NCBI GenBank assembly: GCA_039182125.1
Contig: JBCDCH010000019.1
Coordinates: 1 to 62,286 of the forward strand
From: Planctomycetota bacterium
GTDB taxonomy: Bacteria; Planctomycetota; Phycisphaerae; Tepidisphaerales; Tepidisphaeraceae
Length of the DNA: 62,286 bases
Direction: 5' to 3'
Made by a program: the position numbers and the translations under genes. Below, one piece after another: positions 25,289-34,319 of this stretch. Position 1 is the stretch's first letter. The number at the start of each line of letters is the position of its first letter. The notes under the pieces were generated by a model that ran no database searches, was not told the DNA's origin, and saw nothing but the letters and a program-made list of their open reading frames with translations.

Positions 25289-26701
25289 GTGCCCGACACT
25301 CCCGAGCTAAACCCGCCCGCCGATACGAAAGCCCGCGTGATCGGCTGGTTGCGTTTTGCACTGCGTTGGGGCATCGCCATTGCCGGGATCGCATGGGTCG
25401 TCACCCATCTGACCATCCGCGATCAGACGCTCGTGCTCGATGCCGACAACATTCCTCGCGATGCGGCGATCATCGAGCCGTTCGATGGGTCGAGGTTCGA
25501 CGTCGAGTACCACGACGACGGCACGACCGAGACGGTGCCGCGTGACCGGCTCGTGCGCGGCCCGGACCGCGGCGAAGTGACCGTTGCCGGCGCGCCGACG
25601 GCGTTGCTCGGCATGCGGCTCCGCGAGGTCGACCGCCAACCCGTCGTCGAAGCGTTGCTCGTTCGTGATGGCGAGGTGGGGCGCTGGATCGACCCGGAAC
25701 TCGCCACGGTCAACGGCCGGCCATACCGCCTGTCGATGGAGCAGCCGTTGATCCAGATCGGGCTCAGGCATCTCGTCGCCGACGCCGACCCGTTGCTGCT
25801 CGCGCTGGGCATGCTCGCGTTCCCGTCGACGTTCTTGCTCACCACGGTCCGCTGGCAGAAACTGTTGCAGGGTGTGGGGATTACGCTGACGTTCGGTCGG
25901 ACGCTCACGTTGAACATGGTCGGGCTGTTTTACAGTTCGTTCCTACTGGGCAGCACCGGCGGCGACGTGATCAAGGCCGTGTACGCGGCCCGGCAGACCT
26001 CGGCGAAAGGGCGTGCCGTCATCAGCGTGCTCTTCGATCGCGGCGTCGGGCTGGTCGCGCTGATCATCCTCGGCGGCAGCGGCGCGGTCTACGGCTGGGT
26101 CACCGCCGGCAGCGACACGCCCACCGGTCGGGCATGCATGCAGGTCGCGATCATCAGTTTCGTCGTACTCGCATTCCTGCTGGTCGGCGCGTTCGTGCTG
26201 TTTCATCCGGCGTCTCGCGACCGGTTCGGCATTGTCGACCTCCTGCCCAAGCTCCCGGGTGCGGCCAGGACCAAGGGGCTGATCGAAGCCCTCGAGGATT
26301 ACGCCCGTCGGCCCGGGCTGGTGGCGTATGCGATCGCGCTCACGTTCCCGGTGCACATCGCCGTGGTGCTCTGCGGCTACCTCGGAGGCAGGGCGTTCGG
26401 GCTGGAAGTGACGCCGATGTTTTACCTCGTTGCGGTGCCGGTGATCATTCTCGTCGGTTCGATCCCGATCACGCCGCAGGGGGCGGGGGTGCAAGAGTTT
26501 TTCGCCGTGCTGCTGCTCCAGCGGCAGGGCGTCACCGTCGGCGAGGCGTTCGCGCTCACGATGTTCATCCGGCTCGCGCACATCCTTTGGTACCTCACCG
26601 GCGGACTGTTTGTGCTCAAGGGCGGATACGGCGAAGGCAAGACGTCGGACGATGCCGAGCCAGACACGCCGGCAGCGGAACCGATCCCCTCCGCGTCGTG
26701 A
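25289..26701 (+). CDS. Lysylphosphatidylglycerol-synthase/AglD-type membrane flippase-like protein
   Basis: 470 residues from a GTG start (VPDTPELN); an extension further upstream is out of character. An N-terminal helix is followed by a soluble insert of about 120 residues, then six or more helices with the family motifs FLLGSTGGDVIKA and SIPITPQGAGVQEFF. The family (UPF0104/LPG synthase TM region) moves lipids or glycolipids, or anchors transferases. The soluble insert with DGTTETVPRDRLVRG near residues 70-90 is unusual. The gene ends inside a 17-base tandem repeat. Confidence 0.85.
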   Translation: MPDTPELNPPADTKARVIGWLRFALRWGIAIAGIAWVVTHLTIRDQTLVLDADNIPRDAAIIEPFDGSRFDVEYHDDGTTETVPRDRLVRGPDRGEVTVAGAPTALLGMRLREVDRQPVVEALLVRDGEVGRWIDPELATVNGRPYRLSMEQPLIQIGLRHLVADADPLLLALGMLAFPSTFLLTTVRWQKLLQGVGITLTFGRTLTLNMVGLFYSSFLLGSTGGDVIKAVYAARQTSAKGRAVISVLFDRGVGLVALIILGGSGAVYGWVTAGSDTPTGRACMQVAIISFVVLAFLLVGAFVLFHPASRDRFGIVDLLPKLPGAARTKGLIEALEDYARRPGLVAYAIALTFPVHIAVVLCGYLGGRAFGLEVTPMFYLVAVPVIILVGSIPITPQGAGVQEFFAVLLLQRQGVTVGEAFALTMFIRLAHILWYLTGGLFVLKGGYGEGKTSDDAEPDTPAAEPIPSAS

Positions 26702-26740
26702 TCCCCTCCGCGTCGTGATCCCCTCCGCGTCGTGATCCCC
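26683..26740 (+). repeat. 17-base tandem repeat carrying the stop codon of the upstream gene
   Basis: The unit GATCCCCTCCGCGTCGT occurs three times in a row without mismatch plus a partial fourth copy. The first copy codes the last residues (IPSAS) and, with the first base of copy two, the stop. Since 17 is not a multiple of three, copy changes would not disturb the protein end. Probable replication slippage. Confidence 0.95.
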
Positions 26741-26769
26741 GTGTGGCGACGGGAGACTACGCTTGGCGA

Positions 26770-27594
26770 ATGCTCGGCCTCGATCGACTTCTGCTGCGTG
26801 TGCAAAACGTGCCGGCCGCCGCGCGGTTCTGGACGCAGACGTTCGGGCTCGAAGCCATCCGCTCCGACGAGCAGGTCGCATTGTTGAAGTTCAAGGAAGG
26901 CGGCGAGGTGTTACTCCACGCTGACCCGGACCTGCCGGCCGAAGGCGTCTTCATCCGCGTCGAATCGGTCCGACAAATGTACGAGCAACGTGGCGAACTC
27001 CGACTCACCTTCACAGGCCCCCCGACACGCATCGCCCGTGGCTACCGCGCCACGATCAAGGACCCGTTCGGAAACGTCATGCTCATCCTCGATCGCAGCG
27101 TCGACGAGAAAGCCGCCGAGGACACGCGCAGCAGCGGCGCACTTTTCCCCGGCGTCGAGACACCCGTGACGCCCAAGCGCGAGGTGCTCGGAAAGCTGTA
27201 CGAGGAAGTCGGGCGCACCGCCGACGACCTGCCCTACACGCCGCACTTCGAGGCACTACACGAGCGTTACGCCCAGCACTTCAACGACCCGCAGCCCACG
27301 CGGCAGGAGACCTGGCGGCACCTGCTCAACTGCCGCAAGGCCGGCCAACTGCCCAAGCTCACCGAAGACGGCGAGAAGGCGAAGGCGCGTCTCAAGCCGC
27401 CGCCGGTGTCCGATGATGCCCGCAAGCTGCTGGCTGACCTGCTCGGCGACGAACTCAGCCGCCGCGACCGACTTCCCTACGCACCGCGTTTCGACGAAGT
27501 GAATGAGGCGTTCAACAAAGCCATGCATGAGCTTGGCCAGCGTCCGGTGAGCCCGCACCAACTCTGGCGAATGATCGCGACGCTGGCGAAATGA
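26770..27594 (+). CDS. VOC (glyoxalase-fold) protein with a duplicated C-terminal module
   Basis: 274 residues. Residues 1-115 form a vicinal-oxygen-chelate domain (LDRLLLRVQNVPAAARFWTQ, ATIKDPFGNVMLILDR). The rest contains two related segments of about 40 residues: LPYTPHFEALHERYAQ...WRHLL and LPYAPRFDEVNEAFNK...LWRMI. Such paired helical units behind a VOC domain are unusual. Metal-binding residues of the VOC domain are not all obvious, so it may be a binding protein rather than an enzyme. It follows the tandem repeat by 30 bases. Confidence 0.8.
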   Translation: MLGLDRLLLRVQNVPAAARFWTQTFGLEAIRSDEQVALLKFKEGGEVLLHADPDLPAEGVFIRVESVRQMYEQRGELRLTFTGPPTRIARGYRATIKDPFGNVMLILDRSVDEKAAEDTRSSGALFPGVETPVTPKREVLGKLYEEVGRTADDLPYTPHFEALHERYAQHFNDPQPTRQETWRHLLNCRKAGQLPKLTEDGEKAKARLKPPPVSDDARKLLADLLGDELSRRDRLPYAPRFDEVNEAFNKAMHELGQRPVSPHQLWRMIATLAK

Positions 27595-27605
27595 GGGGTT
27601 AACGT

Positions 27606-28892
27606 GTGGGCATGGTGCCGTCGTTGTTGTTGACGTGTTTGTTCGTCGTCGTGCCCACGACCCGGCAGGCCGAAGTGTCGTCGGAAGTTGCGGCGCTCGT
27701 CGAACAACTTGGCTCGGAGCAGTTCCGCGATCGCCGTCAAGCCATGCGCGGCCTGCGGGAGCAGGGCGAGGCGGCCCGCGTCGCCTTGGAGCTGGCCCTC
27801 GATAGCGATGACGCGGAAGTCCGCGCGTTGGCCCGGACACTTTTGGTCGAACTCGGTGCAGCGAGCCGGCTGCGTGAGTCGCGCGTCTCGCTCAAGCTCG
27901 ACAAGGTTCCCGTGGCTGATGCGTTGGCCGCGTTGGAGGAGGCGATCGATTTCAAGTTCGTCGTCGAGCCGAACAACTGGCAGGAGTTCGGCCAGCACGG
28001 TAACGTCAGCGTCGACTTGCAGGACGTGCCGTTGATCGATGCGCTACGCGAGGTGATACCACGTTGCGGCTTGTCGGTCAGCGAGCACGGGCAAGGCCAG
28101 CTCTGGGCGTGGGGCGAGCAGGATTGGCCGGACTATCCGTTGCACCGCGCCGGTGCGGTTCAGATCGAGGCCCGCCGTATCGAGCTGAACCAGCACGCGT
28201 CGGTCAACCTCGCGCACGGGGCCGCCGACCGTCACACCAACGGGAGTATCACCTTTCTCGTGCTCGTCGAGCCCAAGCTCCGCACGCTCGGACAACCGAC
28301 GATCGAGTTCGAGCGCGTTGTAACCCCCGATGGCAAGGAGATCCGCACCGGACCCAACGATTACGGACATCACCACGGCCAAGCCAGCGGCGGCCTTTTC
28401 CACATCGTCACGCGACCACTCGATCTGTCCTTCGCCGAGGACGCGCCCGAAGCCATCGGCAAGCTCACCGGCACCGTCTCTCTCCGTGTCGAAACACGCA
28501 GCGACGAGTTCGTCATCGACAACCCGCTCGAAAACACGGGCGAAACGTCGTATCTCAAGACGGACCTTTCGGTCGGTAAGCTCCGCGAAACCGGGGCCGG
28601 TCGGTTCACCGTCCACGTGAAGATCAAGAACGTCGGCGAGATTACGTCGGACCCCTCGTTTCTTGCCGGTCTTCGCTTGGAGCTCAACGATGGCCGTACG
28701 GTCCGCCCCATGGTGCCCCGCTCCAGACGCCACGAGCAGTCGATCGAAGCCGACTTGCGCTACCAGTTTCACAACGAGAATGCCGACAACGACGCCCCCG
28801 TGGCCCGTCCGACCCGCCTCGTCTGGCACATCCCGCTGGAAATGGAAGAGCGTGTGATCCCGTTCGAGTTTAACGATCTGCCGTTGCCGTGA
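27606..28892 (+). CDS. Secreted protein with HEAT-like and STN-like regions
   Basis: 428 residues from a GTG at 27606 (an ATG lies two codons later). A signal peptide is followed by a helical HEAT-like stretch (residues 25-85). A secretin/TonB short N-terminal-like domain follows (LKLDKVPVADALAALEEA...VSVDLQDVPLIDALREVI), then a beta-rich domain with many acidic and aromatic residues. STN domains often sense or dock in the envelope; a link to type II secretion or TonB systems is possible but unsupported here. Confidence 0.75.
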   Translation: MGMVPSLLLTCLFVVVPTTRQAEVSSEVAALVEQLGSEQFRDRRQAMRGLREQGEAARVALELALDSDDAEVRALARTLLVELGAASRLRESRVSLKLDKVPVADALAALEEAIDFKFVVEPNNWQEFGQHGNVSVDLQDVPLIDALREVIPRCGLSVSEHGQGQLWAWGEQDWPDYPLHRAGAVQIEARRIELNQHASVNLAHGAADRHTNGSITFLVLVEPKLRTLGQPTIEFERVVTPDGKEIRTGPNDYGHHHGQASGGLFHIVTRPLDLSFAEDAPEAIGKLTGTVSLRVETRSDEFVIDNPLENTGETSYLKTDLSVGKLRETGAGRFTVHVKIKNVGEITSDPSFLAGLRLELNDGRTVRPMVPRSRRHEQSIEADLRYQFHNENADNDAPVARPTRLVWHIPLEMEERVIPFEFNDLPLP

Positions 28893-28924
28893 GGTTTGCC
28901 GCGACGGTCGCTATCGTGGCTTTC

Positions 28925-30634
28925 ATGTCCGATCTGCCCCGCACGCATTCGTCGAAAGTCACCGAAGGTCCCTCCCGCGCGCCGCACCGGGCGTTTTTCC
29001 GGGCGATGGGGTTGGATGACGAACAGATTCATCGGCCTTGGGTCGGCGTGGCGAGCACGTGGAACGAGGCGACGCCGTGCAACATCACGCTCGACCGCCA
29101 AGCCCGTGCCGCCCAGCGCGGCGTCGATACGGCGGGCGGCACCGGACGAATGTTCACCGCGATCAGCGTTTCCGACGGCATCGCGATGGGCCATGAGGGG
29201 ATGAAGGCGTCGCTGGTGTCGCGCGAGGTCATCGCCGACAGCATCGAGCTGATGATTCATGGTCACGGCTACGACGCGGTCGTCGGCGTGGCCGGTTGTG
29301 ACAAGTCGCTGCCCGGGACGCTCATGGCGATGGCCCGGCTCAATCTGCCGAGCGTGTTCCTCTACGGCGGCACGATTCTCCCCGGCAACTTTCGCGGCAA
29401 GCCCGTCACCGTGCAGGACGTCTACGAAGCCGTCGGCGCACACGCGGCGGGCAAGATGTCCGACGACGACCTGTACGAGATGGAATGCGTGGCGTGCCCG
29501 AGCGCGGGCAGCTGCGGCGGGCAGTTCACGGCCAACACGATGGCTTGCGTCGCCGAGGCGCTGGGCATGAGCTTGCCGATGAGTGGAAGCCCGCCAGCGG
29601 TCGACGAGACCCGCGACGAGTACGCCGTCGAAGCCGGCAAGGCGGTGATGCGCCTGCTCGCCGACGGCATCACGGCACGCGACATCATGACCCGCAAGGC
29701 GTTGGAGAACGGCGTCACGATCGCCGCCGCGACCGGTGGCTCGACCAACATCGCGTTGCACCTGCCAGCCATTGCCAACGAGCTCGGCATCGACTTCACG
29801 CTCGACGACATCGACCGCATCAGCCGACGCACGCCGATCATCGCCGACCTCAAACCGTTCGGCCGATACACCGCCCTCGACGTCCACGAAGCCGGCGGCA
29901 TCCCCGCGATCCTCAAGGTGCTTCTCGACGCCGATCTCATCCACGGCGATTGCCTGACCGTCACCGGCAAGACCATGGCCGAGAACCTCGCCGACGTGAA
30001 GCTCAAGGACGGTCAAGACGTGATCGTCCCGGCGTCCAAGGCGTACTCGCCGACGGGTGGCCTGAACATCTTGCGCGGCTCGCTCTGCCCCGACGGCTCG
30101 GTCATCAAGACCGCCGGCGTGAAGAAGCTCCAGCACCGCGGCCCGGCCAAGTGTTTCGACTGCGAGGAAGACGCCATGGCTGCCGTGAGCGCGAACAAAA
30201 TCGTCGCTGGCGACACGGTCATCATCCGCTACGAAGGCCCCAAGGGCGGGCCCGGCATGCGCGAGATGCTCGGCGTCACCGCCGCGATCGTCGGGCAGGG
30301 TTTGGGCTACGACGTGTGCATGATCACCGACGGCCGGTTCAGCGGCGCGACGCGCGGCCTGATGGTCGGCCATGCCGGTCCCGAAGCGATGGTCGGCGGC
30401 CCGATCGCGCTGGTGCGTGACGGCGACATGATCGCCGTCGACGCCGAGGCCGGCACGATCGAGTTGGAAGTCGACGACAACGAGTTGGCCCGCCGCCGCG
30501 CGGCGTTCGTGCCGCCGCCGATCAACTACGACGGCGGCGTGCTCTGGAAGTTCGCCACCCTCGTCGGCCCCGCCAGCGCGGGGGCTGTCACCAGCCCCGC
30601 ACGTGTCAAGTCCCTGCAACTCAACGAGCTGTGA
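28925..30634 (+). CDS. ilvD: Dihydroxy-acid dehydratase
   Basis: 569 residues from the ATG at 28925. The family Fe-S and substrate motifs are present: AGCDKSLPGT and CPSAGSCGGQFTANTMA, plus the C-terminal DGRFSGATRGL. IlvD converts 2,3-dihydroxy-isovalerate and -methylvalerate into the 2-oxo acids of valine and isoleucine synthesis. Length is normal. The stop lies ten bases from the end of the convergent PEP-CTERM gene. No other ilv gene is in the window. Confidence 0.97.
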   Translation: MSDLPRTHSSKVTEGPSRAPHRAFFRAMGLDDEQIHRPWVGVASTWNEATPCNITLDRQARAAQRGVDTAGGTGRMFTAISVSDGIAMGHEGMKASLVSREVIADSIELMIHGHGYDAVVGVAGCDKSLPGTLMAMARLNLPSVFLYGGTILPGNFRGKPVTVQDVYEAVGAHAAGKMSDDDLYEMECVACPSAGSCGGQFTANTMACVAEALGMSLPMSGSPPAVDETRDEYAVEAGKAVMRLLADGITARDIMTRKALENGVTIAAATGGSTNIALHLPAIANELGIDFTLDDIDRISRRTPIIADLKPFGRYTALDVHEAGGIPAILKVLLDADLIHGDCLTVTGKTMAENLADVKLKDGQDVIVPASKAYSPTGGLNILRGSLCPDGSVIKTAGVKKLQHRGPAKCFDCEEDAMAAVSANKIVAGDTVIIRYEGPKGGPGMREMLGVTAAIVGQGLGYDVCMITDGRFSGATRGLMVGHAGPEAMVGGPIALVRDGDMIAVDAEAGTIELEVDDNELARRRAAFVPPPINYDGGVLWKFATLVGPASAGAVTSPARVKSLQLNEL

Positions 30635-30644
30635 GCCCTGTGCA

Positions 30645-31466
30645 TCACCGCCGGCGTCGGACGAGCATGACGGCCCCGACGAGTCCTGCCAGCGCCGATG
30701 CCGGCTCGGGAACTTGGTTGAACTCGCCGACGATGAAGAAGCCGCTCACGAACGTCGGTCCCGCGTTGGGGGCGGCGAAAGTGATGTCGAGCGTGCCGTC
30801 GACGTCCGACATCACGTCGACGAAGTTGAACAGCGTTCCCGTGCCTGCGGTGCCGACCGCGGCGGGGAGGAACTCGACACTTGCCCCACCGACTGTCGCC
30901 AGCCCGGCGTTGTCCGGCCCGATCCCCGCCGCGATGTTCGAACTGAACGACGCGATCGTGTAGGTGCTGCTCGGGAGCAGGTCGTTGTAGGTGAACGTCA
31001 CCGAACTGCCGGGCGCGAACTCATAGAAGTCGGCGGCAACCTCGGTGGCGGCGACGCCGTCGAATGTGTCATCCGCGTCGCCGATGCCGGGTCCGACGAA
31101 GCCGGTGCCGGTCAACTCACTGATCGTCAGCGACACCGTGGTTTGTGCTCCCGCGTCCGCGCCGAGGCTGACGAAAAGGTTCGAGCCTTCGGGATTCACC
31201 TGCAGCGGCGTGTCGAGCGGGACCGACAAGCCCGAGCCGTCCTGGATCGCGCCAATGGTGCCGCCGAAAGTCGCGTCGAGGTCGTCGGCCGTCAGGCCGT
31301 TGATCGGCACGGCCGACGGGGCGATCGACCCGGAGCCGATGTCGCCTTCGAAGTCGAGAATGACGACGCCGCTGACGGTCGATTGTGCATGTGTGTTGGT
31401 GGTCGAGAGGGTGACGCACGCGGAAGCCGCGGCGATGGTGAGCGCGGCAGGTGTTCTGATGGACAT
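30645..31466 (-). CDS. PEP-CTERM sorting-domain secreted protein
   Basis: 273 residues with a signal peptide (MSIRTPAALTIAAASACVTLS) and a Gly/Thr/Asp-rich beta-type body with motifs such as NAGPTFVSGFFIVGEF. The C-terminus VPEPASALAGLVGAVMLVRRRR is a complete PEP-CTERM signal. The start MSIRT and the sequence just upstream (GAGGAGAGAAAACC) resemble those of the first PEP-CTERM gene at 11882-12490, although the bodies differ. Likely a surface or matrix protein. Confidence 0.9.
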   Translation of the reverse strand: MSIRTPAALTIAAASACVTLSTTNTHAQSTVSGVVILDFEGDIGSGSIAPSAVPINGLTADDLDATFGGTIGAIQDGSGLSVPLDTPLQVNPEGSNLFVSLGADAGAQTTVSLTISELTGTGFVGPGIGDADDTFDGVAATEVAADFYEFAPGSSVTFTYNDLLPSSTYTIASFSSNIAAGIGPDNAGLATVGGASVEFLPAAVGTAGTGTLFNFVDVMSDVDGTLDITFAAPNAGPTFVSGFFIVGEFNQVPEPASALAGLVGAVMLVRRRR

Positions 31467-31486
31467 GGTTTTCTCTCCTCGAGAAA
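31464..31486 (-). promoter_or_regulatory. Leader hairpin covering the Shine-Dalgarno site of the second PEP-CTERM gene
   Basis: In mRNA sense the sequence is TTTCTC-GAGGA-GAGAAA-ACC-ATG. The arms are perfectly complementary, and the GAGGAG ribosome site lies in the loop and 3' arm. The architecture is the same as at 12488-12508, with a five-base loop instead of four. Confidence 0.45.
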
Positions 31487-31642
31487 GCGGGTGAAAACGA
31501 GGGGTGAAACGTAGCCCGGTTCAGGAAATTCCGGCATGTACCATTCGTCGTTGGTGGTGGTGCTATTCGGTGTACTTTCGAGTAGTTCCCTGCGCGGCGA
31601 TCAGATGCTGCGGAACGGGGCGAGAGTCGCTAACCTGCTCAC

Positions 31643-32041
31643 ATGGCCAAGCCGCCCGCACCTCCGGCATTCAACCCCGACGGCACACCCAAGGGTCACC
31701 GGGCGACGGTGGCGGGCCACGATTCGTCGGGCGACTACGCGCTCGAGCCGGCCGAAACGTTGCCCAAGCACGACCTTAAGCCGTCGGCCAACCCGATCTC
31801 GCCGGACCTCGAGAAACTTAAGTCCAAGAAGACGACGCCCGAGCAGGAGACGCCGACCAAGGGCGAGCCGGAGAGCGGAAAACTGGATTCGGACGTCGAG
31901 TCGCACGGGCGTTACGCCGCCACTCCCGATGCCACGGTGTACAACACCGACGCGAATCGGTTCAGCATCACGACCGCGACGGTTATCTCGATTTTCGCTC
32001 TAGCGATTTTCTGCGTGCTTTTCTGGCTGATTATTCTCTAA
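31643..32041 (+). CDS. Small tail-anchored protein
   Basis: 132 residues. The first 110 are hydrophilic, rich in Pro, Lys, Glu and Thr, with no recognised motif. The last 20 form a strong transmembrane helix (ATVISIFALAIFCVLFWLII). This layout is a C-terminal tail anchor with the disordered part facing the cytoplasm. It has no operon partner: the next gene starts after 106 bases with its own upstream palindrome. Confidence 0.75.
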   Translation: MAKPPAPPAFNPDGTPKGHRATVAGHDSSGDYALEPAETLPKHDLKPSANPISPDLEKLKSKKTTPEQETPTKGEPESGKLDSDVESHGRYAATPDATVYNTDANRFSITTATVISIFALAIFCVLFWLIIL

Positions 32042-32052
32042 GGCCGTGGGCG

Positions 32053-32067
32053 AGTTGAATATCAACT
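32053..32067. promoter_or_regulatory. Perfect palindrome upstream of the glycyl radical enzyme gene
   Basis: The sequence AGTTGA-ATA-TCAACT is a perfect inverted repeat with six-base arms, 81 bases before the ATG, in a locally AT-rich patch. It is a candidate operator. It does not match the FNR/CRP spacing (TTGAT-N4-ATCAA). Confidence 0.4.
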
Positions 32068-32147
32068 AATCGTATCTTTTTGTCGTCCAATTGGGTGGCA
32101 GCGGTCTTGCTGTCGGTCGATGATTCGGGTGAACGAGAGGTTCGCCC

Positions 32148-34319
32148 ATGAATCATCCGCAGCGACCCGATTCCGGGATCTCGGAGTTGAAGCTCGCATA
32201 CCTCGAGGTGTTTACCGACACGCACCGCCGGTTCGCCCATGCGCCGCCGGCGGTTCGCGAGGCCGCATGCCTGCGGTTGCAGGTTCCGTTGCAGTTCGCG
32301 CCCCTGCGACGAGGCGACGTGTTTGCGGGCCGACTCAACGAACTGCCGTTGCTGTTTTCCCCGGAGGATCAGGGGCTGGGGTTCTGCTTCCATCCGGATC
32401 GGCTTCCAGATTGGCTCGGAGAGCGGACGCGGGGGATGCACGCCGATCGGATTGGACAGGTCGAACGCTATTGGCACGACCATCGCACCGACAATCTTGT
32501 CCGCCAGACGTATCCGGCCGATCTGACGGCAACACTGCCGAGCGACGCATGGACGGACGAGCCGGGCGAGGCGTTCCCGTTGTACCGGCTCGCGGGGTTC
32601 AGCCCGGACTTCGGGCGAGTTCTCCGTCTCGGTTTACCGGGGCTTGCCGAGGAAGCACGGCAGGTCGAAGACGCCATGCTGCGCGGGGGGCTGGTCGACG
32701 CGGTCGAGGTGTTGACCGGGCTTTGCCGGCGGTACGCGGTTGAGGCCGAGGCGATCGGTGACGGGCATCTTTCGGCCACGCTCGACGGTCTCTGCAGGCG
32801 CCCACCGGAGACGCTGCGTGAAGCCCTCCAACTGGTGTGGTTGACGGTGCTGATCAGTGGCGGGCGAAACTTCGGGCGCATGGACGATTACGCCGGCCTG
32901 TTTCTGGCGGCGGACCTTGCCGCCGGTCGGCTCGATGACGCTTCTGCCCAGCGGTTGGTCACTGCGCTCTGGCGGTGCATCGAAGAACGAAAGACCACGT
33001 TCAACGGGCGCGTCATCATCGGCGGTCGCGGCCGACGCAATCCCGAGGCGGCCGATCAGTTCGCCCGGCTCGCGTTGCAGGCCACTCGCGAAGCCCCCGC
33101 GCCCGAGCCGCAACTCACGCTCCGCCTTGATGACGCACAAGACCCGGCGCTGTACGAGACCGCGCTCGACATGATTGGCTCGGGGCTGACCTACCCGATG
33201 CTTTACAATGACGCCGTGAACGTGCCGGCCGTCGAACGGGCGTTCGGCGTCAGCCAGGATCTGGCCGAGCGGTATGTGCCGTTCGGTTGCGGGGAGTACG
33301 TGATTGAAGGGCATTCGTTCGGCTCGCCCAACGGCGTGCTGAACTTGCCGGCCGTGTTGCGGAACGTCGTCCTCGACGCGCCCAGCCAAGGCTTTGCCGA
33401 CTTCAACGCATTGCGTTGTGCGTACGACCGGCGGGTCGAACGCAATGTCGCTGCGCTGGCGGAGCAGGAGGCGTTGGCGTACGACGTCGCCGCCGCCGAA
33501 GGGGCGTTCCTGTTTTTCACATTGCTCGACGAAAATTCGATGCGACGCGGTCGGGCGATGTTTGACGGCGGCTGCGCCCACCTCGGCGGCACGCTCGAAA
33601 CCTACGGCAATACCAACGCCGCCGACGGCCTGGCCGCGATCCGCCGTTGTGTCTACGAACAAAAGTCACTGACCTTCGGCCGACTCCGGTCGGCGGTACG
33701 GGCGGATTTCGTCGGCCACGGCGAAGTACGGGCACGACTCGTCGCCGCGCCCAAATGGGGTAACGACGACCCTGCCGTTGACGACCTCGCTGCCGAGCAG
33801 CACCGCACGCTCTGTGGGGTCACCCGCAAGCACGGCAAGCGTGTCGGGCTCGACAGTTATCTCGTCGTGATCATCAACAATCAGGCCAACACGATCCTCG
33901 GTCGACACACCGGCGCGACGCCCGACGGTCGCCCGGCGGGCAGGCCGTTTGCCAACGGTAACAACCCCGCCGGCGGGGCCGACCGAAACGGCATCACCGC
34001 GTTGCTCCGCTCCCTTGCTCGCCTTGATCCGACCGTCCACGCCGGTGCGGTGCAGAACCTCAAGCTCAGCCCGGATTTGTTCTCCGAGTGCAACTGTCCA
34101 CGGACCGACGCATTACTCCGCGGCTACTTCGGCCTCGGCGGGACACAACTGATGATCACCGTCGTCAACGCCGACGATCTGCTCGACGCCTACGAGCATC
34201 CCGAGCGTCACCCGAATCTCCTAGTGCGTGTCGGCGGGTTCAGTGCGCGGTTCGTCGAACTCGCCCGGGATGTGCAGCGTGAAATCATCAGCCGGACCTG
34301 TCACGGGAGTCTTCGATGA
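32148..34319 (+). CDS. Uncharacterised glycyl radical enzyme (PFL-like family)
   Basis: 723 residues. The C-terminal glycyl radical motif reads VRVGGFSARF, with the radical on Gly697. The active-site loop has GCGEY with thiyl Cys381 and a Glu two residues on, as in dehydratase/lyase-type family members. FGRMDDY (242-248) matches the conserved GRxD stretch. It lacks the double Cys of pyruvate formate-lyase, so a dehydratase or other C-X lyase is more likely than PFL. GAGAGG-type ribosome-site bases precede the ATG. The activase gene overlaps the stop (ATGA). The radical is destroyed by O2, so the enzyme should work under anoxia although the cell also encodes an aerobic chain. Substrate unknown. 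Confidence 0.9.
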   Translation: MNHPQRPDSGISELKLAYLEVFTDTHRRFAHAPPAVREAACLRLQVPLQFAPLRRGDVFAGRLNELPLLFSPEDQGLGFCFHPDRLPDWLGERTRGMHADRIGQVERYWHDHRTDNLVRQTYPADLTATLPSDAWTDEPGEAFPLYRLAGFSPDFGRVLRLGLPGLAEEARQVEDAMLRGGLVDAVEVLTGLCRRYAVEAEAIGDGHLSATLDGLCRRPPETLREALQLVWLTVLISGGRNFGRMDDYAGLFLAADLAAGRLDDASAQRLVTALWRCIEERKTTFNGRVIIGGRGRRNPEAADQFARLALQATREAPAPEPQLTLRLDDAQDPALYETALDMIGSGLTYPMLYNDAVNVPAVERAFGVSQDLAERYVPFGCGEYVIEGHSFGSPNGVLNLPAVLRNVVLDAPSQGFADFNALRCAYDRRVERNVAALAEQEALAYDVAAAEGAFLFFTLLDENSMRRGRAMFDGGCAHLGGTLETYGNTNAADGLAAIRRCVYEQKSLTFGRLRSAVRADFVGHGEVRARLVAAPKWGNDDPAVDDLAAEQHRTLCGVTRKHGKRVGLDSYLVVIINNQANTILGRHTGATPDGRPAGRPFANGNNPAGGADRNGITALLRSLARLDPTVHAGAVQNLKLSPDLFSECNCPRTDALLRGYFGLGGTQLMITVVNADDLLDAYEHPERHPNLLVRVGGFSARFVELARDVQREIISRTCHGSLR

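Noticed and set aside
26683-26740. CRISPR array
   Set aside because: The copies are directly adjacent with no spacers, and there are no cas genes in the window.
28769-30619. A 616-codon antisense frame over ilvD
   Set aside because: Shadow of a highly conserved gene; the translation has no domain and a biased composition.
32053-32067. FNR or CRP site upstream of the glycyl radical enzyme
   Set aside because: The spacing between TTGA and TCAA is three bases rather than the six of an FNR/CRP box. Kept only as an unassigned palindrome.
32148-34319. Pyruvate formate-lyase
   Set aside because: The active-site loop has a single Cys in GCGEY rather than adjacent cysteines, and the sequence around it differs from PFL.
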